From Bathynomus jamesi (Eukaryota > Arthropoda > Malacostraca > Isopoda > Cirolanidae): 64,000 bases of DNA. The number at the start of each line of letters is the position of its first letter. Position 1 is the first letter of the stretch. The position numbers were made by a program, and so were the translations under genes. The stretch covers positions 255,001 to 319,000 of the forward strand of contig JAJOZX010003302.1 in the NCBI GenBank assembly GCA_023014485.1, written 5' to 3'. The notes beneath the pieces are model-generated. The model ran no database searches and had not been told where the DNA came from. It saw only the letters and a list, made by a program, of their open reading frames with translations. Shown piece after piece: positions 34,637 to 44,340 of this stretch.

Positions 34637-36057
34637 TCAGTGTTTCTTGTTATTGTTTGAACAAGCAGAAGGTCCCATGAAAGTGGCATTTTCTTGATTA
34701 CCTTTGTTTGGGGGAGGTATCTTTTGAGTTTGAGTACTATTATTTGGACACTTTGGTGAATCACACATTGATGAGACTTGTCGTAAACTTTTACAAAACT
34801 TACACTTGAATCTTAACCTAGATTTACAGTCTTTCTTATAATGTCCCTGGCCAGTACACTTTTTACACAGGTTCAACTGTTCACATCTTTTAGCCCTTTG
34901 GTTAAAATCTGAATATTTGTCCACCCCAGTACTACTGTGTTCATTACTTGCACAAAATTTGCAATGTGGTGTTAAGTTGAGGCAGCAGTTACATTAAAGT
35001 TCTGTAATGTAGGTGTTCGTGTATTATAGTTGGTCACATTTGATTTCTCCAGTATCAAGTTTTGTCTGTTTGGCTGTAGCTAGTTGGTCTCTGGAACAGT
35101 CTTTGGTTTATCCATAGTCTGGGTCTTATGTGTTGGAAATCTCTCAAGTTGTAATTAGTTAGGATATTGGGGAAGTGTTGTCTTATTTGTGCTAAATTAG
35201 GATAATTTTCTCCCGTCTTTAGAATTAAATTATCTTTACCCTCGAAGGAAGGCACCTAAGTACTATGCTTTGTATAAGCCAAGATGAAGTTTTAATATCT
35301 ATCTCATTGCTAACCAGTTGTCCTATTAGCTTCTAATTTTGTGTAAAAATTTTCCATATCACTATGGTTATCTTTTATGGGTGCAAATTCAAAAATTTGT
35401 TGAGATAATTCATATATAATCACATCTTTATTAACGTAATTACGTTTTAAAAGATCAATAGCTACTTCATATGAATCCCCTACGGCTGGTAATAGGCTAT
35501 CAGGTTATAGCTGGGCCTTTAAGGGAACTAGTTAAGTAACTAAACTTTTCAACAGTTGAAATATAAGGTTTATTACCTATTAAATTCTCAAATTTGTCAA
35601 TGAAAGATGGGAATTGTACCGTGTCCCCTTCAAATGTTGGTATTTGCAAAATGGGTAACTGAGCCCTCAATTCTTGTGACTCAGGATTTTGCATGCCACT
35701 TAAATTTTGTTGAAGTTAGCCCTACTTTGATTAAAATCAGAATTAGGTTTTTTTGGTGTTAAGTCAGTCAACCGAGACCGTAGTTCCCTTATTTGCTGTT
35801 CAATTGAGCTTACCTGATCATCATCATCAGCGTAAAGGTCTATCAATTGTTCTTCAGCCATTTCGGATTCAACTAACTCTGAAATACTCTCATTAATGGC
35901 TATTATTTCCTTCTTTTTAATTTCTAATTTAATAATTACACACTCTATATTTTTCTTACCTGTTGTGTAATATTGTTAAAGTGTTCACAGCCTTTGTAAC
36001 AGCTCCCAACTTTGCCCCCCTTTTCTTTTTTAACTTTTTCAATTCTGCACTGTCCAT
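34637..36057 (-). pseudogene. gag: BEL-B Gag
   Basis: Starts at ATG 36057 (compare BEL-A 38165). In order: a Lys/Glu-rich N-terminus, MAEEQLIDLYADDDDQ near 35850, a DUF1759-like region (LPILQIPTFEGDTVQFPSFIDKF in two pieces at about 35580-35660), then zinc knuckles CKKCTGQGHYKKDC and CKFCKSLRQVSSMC at 34790-34870. The second knuckle lacks its His. Broken by many small indels. Confidence 0.75.
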
Positions 36058-36370
36058 GTCCTAAGTCAAAATTGTTTAACTGGGGATCGTAATGAAATAG
36101 AGGACAAGAAGAAATTACCAGAGAAGAGAGAGCACAGACAAAACAGTCAAGTTCAAATTTGGTTTAATCCCCCCCAAGTACTTGTGTGTCACTCAGGTCT
36201 AAGCTTATAAGAGAATGAGACTCCTTAATGTAAATGTTTCCTAGTTAGGCCCTAGGTTGTAGACCTAATTAGGCTTGCTCAGGTTAGGCTTAGCTAGACT
36301 ATTTAGCCTAATTCTGCAATTTTTGTTAAGTAAGCTTAAGGTTTGTAAATTCCCCACACACGGACCACCA

Positions 36371-37034
36371 TGCGAAAAATGCTCTGTATGAATTGGTCCA
36401 CAATTAAACCCACCCCTTATATCTCCAGTCTAACTATAGAGTAGATCAAGTCTAGCCTAGAGGGGTCAGCCTAGAGATTCCGAAATGGTCCAGAGCGGGC
36501 AGATAATTGAGTCCACAGTAGGATTCCTCACAAGAATTAGGTTAGGGCAATCTACCTTCACCTTTGTTAAGCTATGAGTTGATGCTGGGTCTTAGGCCAC
36601 AATGTAGGCCTAACTTGTCTGACCCAGCTTAATTTAATGCTTATAACTTACTGGTGTAAAAACTCAATTAGTCACTTACTTTTAGTTATTTAGTCTCTCC
36701 CTTCTCCGGTTATGTTGTCGAGAGCGCACTTTGCTGGTACGTCCTCTCGCCCCGTTCGTCGTTTTCGTTCTCCGTTTTCGCGGGGCTTCTTGTACCAGCG
36801 TTGTCTTGGTTTATTCCTCGGTTGGTTTGAGCGGTAATGTACTCCCATTACCGAGCACGCTCCTCCCACACAGTATATAAATACGTGTGGAGAATAACTC
36901 TGGTGAGCAACCAATTGGTTTCTTCCACCCAGTTATTGACATAAAAGGAATTTAATAATTGTTAGATTAACTACCTACCTACTCAGTGAACCATTTTCGT
37001 TACCTCCCAACTACCCACTCATCAGTTTTCCATA
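36371..37034 (-). repeat. BEL-B 5' LTR
   Basis: 664 bp, edges TGCGAAAAATGC and TTTTCCATA. Upstream in plus reading (downstream of the LTR on the coding strand), TGGTGGTCCGTGTG at about 36357-36370 fits a tRNA primer site. Between it and the Gag start is 5' UTR (about 36058-36356). Confidence 0.88.
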
Positions 37035-37039
37035 TACTG

Positions 37040-38165
37040 TGTTCATCACTTGCACAAAATTTGCAATATAGTGTGTAAGTTGAGGCAGCAGTTACATTAA
37101 AGTTCTGTAATGTAGGTGTTCGTGTATTCCAGTTGGTCACATTTGATTCTACAGTATCAAGTTTTTGTCTGTTTGGCTGTAGCTAGTTGGTCTCTGGGGA
37201 CAGTCTTTGGTTTATCCATAGTCTGGGTCTTATTTTGTGTTGCAATTTCTCAGTTTGTAATTAGTTAGGAGAGTTGGAAAGTGTTTTCTGATATTTTCAA
37301 GAGTAGATAATTTTCTCCCGTCTTTAGAACTAAAACATCTTTAACCCTCAAAGGAAGGCACCTAAGAATTATGCCTTATAATCCAAGATGAAGCTTTAAC
37401 ATCTATCTCATTGCTAACCAGTTGTCCTAATAATAGCTTCTAATTTTGAATAAAATTTTTCCATATCACTATGGTTATCTTTTATGGGTGCAAAATCAAT
37501 AATTTGTTGAGATAATTCAAATACAATCTCATCTTTATTAATGTAATTACTTTTTAAGAGATCAATAGCTACTTCATATGAATTCCCTACGGCTGGTAAA
37601 TAGGCTATCAGGTTATAGGCTGGGCCTTTAAGGAAACTAGTTAAGTAGCTAACTTATCAACAGTTGAAATATAAGGTTTATTACCTATTAAACTCTCAAA
37701 TTTTTCAATGAAAGATGGAATTGTACCGTGTTCCCTTCAAATGTTGGTACTAGCAAAGTGGGTAACGTAGCCCTAATTCTTGTGACTCAGGATTTGGCAT
37801 GCCACTTAAATTTGGTTGAAAGTTAGCTCTCCTTTGATTAAAATCAGAAGTAGGTTTATGTGGTGTTAAGTCAGTCAAACGAGACTGTAGTCTCCTTATT
37901 TGCTGTTCAATTGAGATTACCTGAACATCATTATCAGCGTAAAGGTCTATCAATTGTTCTTCAGCCATTTCGGATTCAACTAACTCTGAAATACTCTCAT
38001 CAATGGCTATTATTTCCTTCTTTTTTTAGTTCCAATTTAAGAATTACACACTCTAAATCTTCCTTACCTGGTTGTGTAATATTGTTAAAAGTGTTCACGG
38101 CCTTTGTAACAGCACCCAACTTTCCCCCCCTTTTCTTTTTTAACTTTTTCAATTCCATTGTCCAT
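37040..38165 (-). pseudogene. gag: BEL-A Gag N-terminal part
   Basis: Starts at ATG 38165 with MDNGIEKVKKEKGGKVG. It continues to MAEEQLIDLYADNDVQVISI at 37968, QQIRRLQSRLTDLTPHKP, and a DUF1759-like core now out of frame (about 37740-37300). The N-terminal third is heptad-like and charged, suggesting a coiled coil. Ends at the TACTG duplication next to BEL-B; the knuckles continue at 29637. Confidence 0.7.
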
Positions 38166-38275
38166 GTTTAAGTCAAAATTGTTTAACTGGGGGTCGTAAT
38201 GAAATAGAGGACAAGAAGAAATTACCAGAGAAGAGAGAGCACAGACAAAACAGTCAAGTTTTAAATTTGGTTTAA

Positions 38276-38276
<1 letters not shown>

Positions 38277-38337
<61 letters not shown>
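38277..38337. repeat. 61-bp uninterrupted poly(C) tract
   Basis: Sixty-one consecutive C (G on the coding strand) in the 5' UTR of BEL-A, between primer site and Gag. BEL-B has about seven C at the same position (near 36169-36175). So the run grew in this copy, or was altered during sequencing. Confidence 0.9.
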
Positions 38338-38339
<2 letters not shown>

Positions 38340-38532
38340 GTACTTATGTGTCACTCAGGTCTAAGCTTATTAGAGAATGAGACTCATTAAATGTAAATGT
38401 TTCCTAGTTAGGCCCTAGGTCGTAGACCTAATTAGGCTTGATTAGGTTAGGCTTAGGCTAGACCATTTAGCCTAATTCTGCAATTTTGTTATGTAAGGTT
38501 AAGGTTTGTAAATTCCCCACACGGACCACCAG

Positions 38533-39251
38533 TGTGACAAATGCTCTGTATGAATTGGTCCCCAATTAACCCACCCCTAATATCTCCAGTCTAACTATAG
38601 AGTAGATTAAGTCTAGCCTTGTAAGGGTCAGCCTAGAGATTCCGGAAATGGTCCAGAGCGGGCAGATAAATTGAGGTCCACAGTAGGATTCCTCACCAAA
38701 TTAGGTTAGGGCAATCTACCTTCACCTTTGTTAAGCTATGAGTTGATGCTAGGTCTTAGGCCACAATGTAGGCCTAAGTTGTCTGACCCAGCTTAATTTA
38801 ATGAGTTTACTTCTAACTGGGTTAAAACACAATTAGTCACTTACTGCTAGTTATTAGAGAGTCTCTTTTCTTTCCTGTATAATTGTCGAGAGCGTACTTG
38901 CTGGTGGGGATCTTTTTTCGGTGTCTGTTCTTCTCCCTTCTCTCGTTCCGTCTTCTCGCCCCGTTCCTCGTTTTCCTTCTCCCTTGTTCTCCTTTTCGCG
39001 GGGCTTTTTCCACCAGCGTCCTCTTAGTTTTTTCTTCGGTTGTTTGATCGGTAATATATATCTATTACCGAGCACTCTTGTCACACAGTATATAAATACT
39101 AGTGTGGAGAATAACTCTGGTGAGCAACCAATTGGTTTCATCCACCCAGTTATTGACATAAAAGGAATTTAATAATTGTTAGATTAACTACCTACCTACT
39201 CAGTGAACCATTTTCGTTACCTCCCAACTACCCACTCATCAGTTTTCCATA
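38533..39251 (-). repeat. BEL-A 5' LTR
   Basis: 719 bp, left edge TGTGACAAATGC, right edge TTTTCCATA followed by the CCCTG duplication. Close match to 14319-15047. TATA-like TATATAAATA near 39090. Confidence 0.88.
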
Positions 39252-39256
39252 CCCTG

Positions 39257-39330
39257 TATATATATATATATATAATATATATATAATATAATATATATAT
39301 ATAATTATATTATATATATATATATATACA
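39257..39330. repeat. (TA)n microsatellite
   Basis: Imperfect TA tract directly after the CCCTG duplication. It was contiguous with the mariner relic end at 14318 before BEL-A arrived. Confidence 0.85.
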
Positions 39331-39954
39331 GTGGCGCTCATAAGTATTCGTACAGAGAAATATTTCAATTCATACTTATCTTTCGTACTATGTATTGCAT
39401 AGGATAGCAAGGGTGGATCTAGGCATTTCAGTAAGGGAGGGGGGGTGTTCCAAGGAAAAAAGAACACACTGAAAATAAAAAGGTCACGCACAGCACTAAA
39501 AAAAAAATTTCTTGAAACACACTACCAATGAGCGAGTTTTTTATTAGATCAGTCTCATTCAAATATGATACAAAATAAAAATCTAATTTGGGTGGAACAG
39601 TTATCAGTTATTCTAGTGCCAGTATGCTGTTTGTAGTCAATAAAGTACCTAACTGTGCAAGTGTCATTCAATTTTGTATTTAGATTTATCACTAGGCTTG
39701 GTGAGTCAGTCAATAAGATAATAGAAGCCATGGTTAGTGGACTGGTCTCCGATATATTATAAATCTCAAATCTGGAAGCAATGGCGTAGGCAACTGTATG
39801 TTCATTATGCACGGTGATTCACTCGCCTACTTAGTCAGTGCTCCAGACAACTATCTCTTAATCTTCCATGGACCACTTGTATAATGTTTGAAGCTGTTGA
39901 GTCTGAAATAAAGCGTTTGTTTATTTGTTTGTTTGTTTGTGTCTTCCTTTTCTA
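39331..39954. other. Possible Tc1-like transposon end, otherwise unassigned
   Basis: TACAGTGGCGCTCATAAG at about 39328 resembles Tc1-type terminal repeats, but I find no inverted partner nearby. The rest has only short ORFs. A TTTG repeat at about 39918-39940 with an AATAAA at 39905 precedes the LINE remnant. Confidence 0.3.
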
Positions 39955-41999
39955 CTTTTCACTGTTGTTTGGGTGGTTATAGGGTTCAGAGTAGGATTAG
40001 TGGCTAGTTCCTCCATTATTTTCCCAAATGTAAAAAATGGTGTACCTCTCTCTTCTTCTTTCCAGTGAATATAAATTTAATCCACGCAACCTTTCCCAGA
40101 AATTTTGTTCTTTGCATCCATTGATCGTGGCTGTGAAGTTTCTCTGAATCCCTTCTAGCTGATTAATGTCTTTTGTTTATATGGGGATGTTAGGACCAAG
40201 CAGTATTCCAACTTGGGTATGATCATATGATCAGTGTTTTCAATAGAGGAATCATTATATTCCTATCCCTTCTTTTAAAGGTTCTCAGTATCTGTCCAAT
40301 TATTCTTTTTGCTCTATTTACTGCTATCTTATTTTGTGTTTCAAATTTTGCGTCATCAGTCATTACGACACCTAAATCTTTTGCTTTAGAATTTCTCTGA
40401 ATTTCCTGTCCATTCGGGGTATGGTATTTCATGGATTTTAGGTCCTCCCGTCTTCCGTACCTTAACATTTGAAAATTCTCGGTGTTAAATTTCATATTGT
40501 TGCCTTCCGACCAATTGTAGATTCTGTTCATGTCTGTTTGTAGGGATCCTATATCATCTGGGTTTCTTACTTTTCTACTAATCTTTGTCATCAGCAAAGG
40601 ATGTTACTGCGCTGTCACTGGTAACGTCCTCATATCTGTCAGTTAGCATGATGATGAAAAGTAATGGAACTAATACTGTTCCTTGTGGTACTGAGCTAAG
40701 GACTTCTGATTCTGATGAAGATATTCTTTGAACTGTAACGACTTGCTGACGCTCACTAAGAAAATTATATATCCATTTTCCTGCCTTTCCTGTTATTCCC
40801 ATATATTTCAGTTTATGTGCTATGATTCCATGGTTACACTTGTAGAACTAGAACGCCTTAGCAAAGTCTGTGTATATTACAGTATAGTTTTCATTACTTT
40901 CAAGTGCATCAAGATTCAAGAATGTTGTTATAGTGTTCCGTTATTTGTGATAGGCATGATCTGCCTGACTGGAATCCATGTTAGTTATCACTTAATTTTT
41001 TCAGAGTTTCCAAAAAGTCGTAGATTTTTTTTTCTAACTATTCTTTCAAATATTTTAGTGAGATGAGATATAAGCGACATTGGCCTATAGTTTTTGTCCT
41101 CGGATCGATCTCCTTTATATTAGAACTATGTTCGCTCTCTTCAGGATGCTCGGTATTTCTCCCATGTCGAGTGATCGTCTCCATATCCAATATAGGAGTT
41201 TAGCGATTACATGCTTACAGTTTTGATCAGTATGGCATTCCATTTGTCCGACCCCGCCGCCGAATGTGCGTTTAGTTTCCTTATAGCTTGTGTAATATCA
41301 TCTGTTGTAAAGTCGAAGTCTGTTATACTTTCCCCTTGTAGTTCTTCAACGAACGTGTTTCTATCCCATATCAGTTTATCAGTTTTGGGGATACTGAAAG
41401 ATGATTCGTACTGAGCTCTTAGTATTTCAGATACCTCTCTTAGATCATCAGATAAAGCATTGTCTTCATTTTTCAAAGGTCCGATAGTCACGTGATTTTT
41501 CGACTTCCTTTTTGCAAAATTATAGAAGTACGTTGAGTTAACCTTTATCGCTCTTATAGCGTCGTCTTCTTTTTTCTCTGTATGCTTCTCAATTAGGTCC
41601 TGTATACGCAATCTATACCCTGCAGTTTATCGTTTAATATTTTTCTGATATTGTTGTGTTTGCAGTTTCTTAATTTTACACTCACTCTTTTTCTCTTGCG
41701 GAACATTGACCTCTTTTGTCTCTCGAACCTGCTCCTTTTTCGTCCTCGTTGCATTTTTGGGACATGTCTTTCCACAATTTCCAGCGTCTTCTTCTCTAAG
41801 GTAATTAGCATCTCTTCCTTTGTCTTAGCATCAAAGATGGTTTTCCAGTCTATTGCTTCCATGTTGGATGCAACAGCTTCCCAGTTTATAGCTTTGGAAT
41901 GAAAATTAAAAATTTCGAATTTGCTTCTTTCTATAGTGTGTGTTGTTTTCCTTCCTCTTGCTTTTATATTGGTTGTTATTTCAATAATGTTGTGATCAA
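39955..41999 (-). pseudogene. Second copy of the CCCH-type LINE (truncated both ends)
   Basis: Same family as 4320-8080. On the minus strand from 41999: DHNIIEITTNI (end of endonuclease), NWEAVASNMEAIDWKTIF, basic linker RQKRSMFRKRKR, HSAAGSDKWNAILIK, then MGITGKAGKWIYNFLSERQQ, SSVPQGTVLVPLLFIIM, TSFADD near 40600 and DLGVVMTDDAKFETQNK. The RT middle (about 40850-41200) is badly degraded. It lacks ORF1 and most of the endonuclease (5' truncation, usual for LINEs) and is cut at the C-terminal region near 39955. Where the first copy has a stop at 5839, this one has Trp. Confidence 0.85.
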
Positions 42000-42127
42000 G
42001 ACATCTAAAAAAGCATACAATAGGTGTACAGAGAATAGCATCGTCCTCAGCAAAAAAGCAATGTATCTCGGAAACGAGATATCTAATGCAATAAAAACGG
42101 AACTGTACAGTATCAGTGATAAATGGG
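42000..42127. other. unassigned; left part of an old element split by a hAT
   Basis: Joined to 42744 onwards it continues to GTGGACACCCTGTA at about 42798, a mariner-type terminus. The other end of that element is not visible. Confidence 0.3.
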
Positions 42128-42735
42128 CAGGGCCGCCGAGAGGGCGGGGAAGCCGGGTTAAACCGGGACCCGGACCTCTAGGGGGCCCGGAAAGGGGAGG
42201 GGATAAAATCTAAAAATATTAATAAAGCAACTGATTAAATAACAGAGAGGAAATATAATTAATGAACATACATTTTATAGAGGTTATCATTGTCAAACTG
42301 AAACAGATAAAATATTATCTGCGGTCCACCAATGGCCAAGACCGACTGACAGATCTGGGAACCATTGTAATTGAAAGCCAGTTAGCCGGTACTTTAAATT
42401 TCATCAGAATCATTTACCACTTTGCTGGAGAGACGGCAAAGAAAGTACACTTCTAATTATGAAAATCTTGCAGTAAACAATTGTCTTGCCTGCATGGACT
42501 AGTACTGCATTTGTAAATTGTATGGTGATAGAATTAATATAATTGATTCGAAAAATAAAATGGTCATTTTCTTCTGAATTGTTTATTCATACTGTATGTT
42601 TTGAATAGTGACTTGAACATATAATCAGTTTGCTTGTTATGTACACAAAAACATTCATAATAAAATACTGAGTAAACAGGGGGGGCCCATATACCAATCC
42701 TTCCCCGGGGCCCGTGGCAGCTCTCGTCGGCCCTG
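42128..42735 (+). mobile_element. Short hAT element (CAGGGCCG ends) with transposase tail
   Basis: 608 bp, ends CAGGGCCGCCGAGAG and, inverted, CAGGGCCGACGAGAG. Flanked by a perfect 8-bp duplication TAAATGGG (42120-42127 and 42736-42743). Inside, 42262-42456 keeps a hAT dimerisation-domain piece (KQIKYYLRSTNGQDRLTDLG), so this is a deletion derivative. The end regions are GC-rich, with GGGGCCCGG-type runs. Confidence 0.92.
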
Positions 42736-42743
42736 TAAATGGG

Positions 42744-43189
42744 TCTGAAAGAAAAATTAAAATCGGTTAGTATTTTACTGGGGTGACAAGACATTGTGGA
42801 CACCCTGTACGTTGTGTACTGTATCTTTGCTCTTGGCATTGAAATTTGAAGCGAGGTATTTGCAGAATCATTGCGCATTCCAACAGAACCTACAGTACTC
42901 ACTACAAAGTAGTTATTTTCATAAAGTGGGCTTTGAATGCCTTTGATTGCCATGAGAAGACTGAACATTTTTAAGTGATGACGGCTTTTGGGCTTGCTGG
43001 CCAGAATCTATTCCAGCGTTTTTTGGTATCTGTAACAGCAGTTACACAGAGGTTTAATTCTCGGTAAGCCACTGTTGTACGCCCATTACTGGTTATCAGT
43101 CGTGGTGGTTCTTACGTGAAGATACTTCGATAAATTTTAATCCTTCAGGTGAAACTTTACTGTCCAGACAGTGTTCAGAGAGTCCATAG
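42744..43189. other. mariner-type end, then unassigned
   Basis: TTACTGGGGTGACAAGACAT leads to GACACCCTGTA near 42800, read as the right terminus of a mariner-type element. The remainder shows nothing I can name. Confidence 0.35.
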
Positions 43190-43333
43190 GCCCATAATTA
43201 CATTACATTTCATTCGGAAAACATGAAGCCACTCGGGGCCTATTGAGGTTATCGAAGTCATGTGCTATATTTTATAATAAAATTGTTGCAAAATGTCAAT
43301 CTCAAGTCAGCTAATTAACAGACACCTCTTTAC
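43190..43333 (+). repeat. Duplicated host-like segment, copy A (continues 43971-44010)
   Basis: Shares GGCCTATTGAGGTT, GCAAAAT.TCAATCTCAAG and TCAGCTAA with 46225-46395. Copy A is split by the element at 43334. Copy B is not, so it shows the empty site. Confidence 0.7.
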
Positions 43334-43962
43334 CAGGGCTCTCATTTTTTAGGTATGTAATTACCTTAAATTGGGTAATTTGGGGCAATCCGAGGTAAAT
43401 TTTAACGTAATGCGAGTTTTAAGGTAAATCTAAGGAAATTTGGAAAAATTTGCTGGAAAAAATCTGAGGTAAATTGAAGGGTATTTCTTTACTATTACAC
43501 CGGTAATGTTAGGTTAGGTTAGCTTAGCTTAGCTTAGCTTAGCTTGCTTAGTTAGGTTGTTGTAGGTTCGGCCAATTTTGAAGGTGAAATTTGTTTTTCC
43601 TATAGTTTTTGATGTGTTTTGTATTAATCTGACTTTCAAAATCTTCGGAAACCACTCGTTTTTGTGATTCTCCCCACCCAAAAACTCCCGGTTCCCACTG
43701 GGGGGCCCAGGTAAAAAAAAAAGGGTAGAAAGTTTTAAAAGCTTTAAGCTTCAATAACTTTTTTTTTAACAAATCATTTGCAACGGAAATGAGTATCATT
43801 TTTTAATTCAGCACATTGAAAAATATTGAAAACCAGCTTTTAAAGCTTTCTGCTGGAGACTGGTGTAATAGTAAATATTTATCAATTGAAGTAATTTAGA
43901 GAAAGTGGAGCCGAACCATAAAGTATGTATAAATTCATAATTACCCTAAAATGAGAGCCTTG
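43334..43962. mobile_element. Short hAT-like element (CAGGGCTCTCATTTT ends)
   Basis: 629 bp, ends CAGGGCTCTCATTTT and inverted CAAGGCTCTCATTTT. Flanks CTCTTTAC (43326-43333) and CTATTTAC (43963-43970) match at 7 of 8 positions. The paralogous site near 46365 reads ACTATTTACTAC without the element. No coding content. A TTAGG/TTAGC repeat lies at 43508-43555. Confidence 0.82.
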
Positions 43963-44340
43963 CTATTTACAGAACTACCAAAGTAGCCTACACAACTTAA
44001 GACTTAAGCTAAAAATATACACTATTTCCAATTGACAAACCATCTCTTATGAGAGTGGAGTTCCTGAACCAACTGCCCATAAGTGTGACATCTGGAGAAG
44101 TTGTAGGGGAGATATTACGATACAGCACCTCTATCTTACGCCTAGTACTAGGCTGTACCTAAAAATTCCTTAGGGATAAGGTTTAACCCCAGAAGTGAAA
44201 AACACTCCATCTGGAGTAGAAGGTTAAAAACAAAAACAGAAAAAGACAAAGAAAATTAACAAAGGAGCCACTATTTACGATGACATATGGCAAGTCATTC
44301 CAAAAACCTACTATGTACTATGGGTTATTCCATCAGCCTC

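Larger units (their letters stand above)
29638..37034 (-). mobile_element. BEL-B: second BEL/Pao element inserted in BEL-A gag
   Basis: LTRs 29638-30306 and 36371-37034, flanked by a perfect 5-bp duplication TACTG (29633-29637 and 37035-37039). The BEL-B gag sequence at 34920-34945 shows the uninterrupted version of the same site. About 7.4 kb, minus strand, same order of domains as BEL-A. Its LTRs lack a stretch present in BEL-A LTRs (around GTGTCTGTTCTTCTCCC), so they are sister subfamilies. Many single-base deletions break every frame. Confidence 0.92.
14319..39251 (-). mobile_element. BEL-A: BEL/Pao LTR retrotransposon carrying nested insertions
   Basis: The two LTRs (14319-15047 and 38533-39251) belong to the same subfamily and are flanked by the same 5 bp, CCCTG (14314-14318 and 39252-39256). 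Five-bp duplications are typical of BEL/Pao. Reading outward on the minus strand from 38.5 kb: gag, DUF1758-type protease, RT, RNase H and integrase, the last near the 3' LTR at low coordinates. Removing the nested hAT (15483-19288), Gypsy (22824-29266) and BEL-B (29638-37034) leaves an element of roughly 7.3 kb. It is inactive: the RT core is deleted and three insertions split the coding region. Minus-strand sequence after the 5' LTR starts TGGTGGTCCGTG, consistent with a tRNA primer site. Confidence 0.88.

Noticed and set aside
38085..38354. ORF with a long poly-glycine run
   Set aside because: It is the poly(C) tract read in reverse, in the 5' UTR of BEL-A; the Gag start is downstream at 38165.
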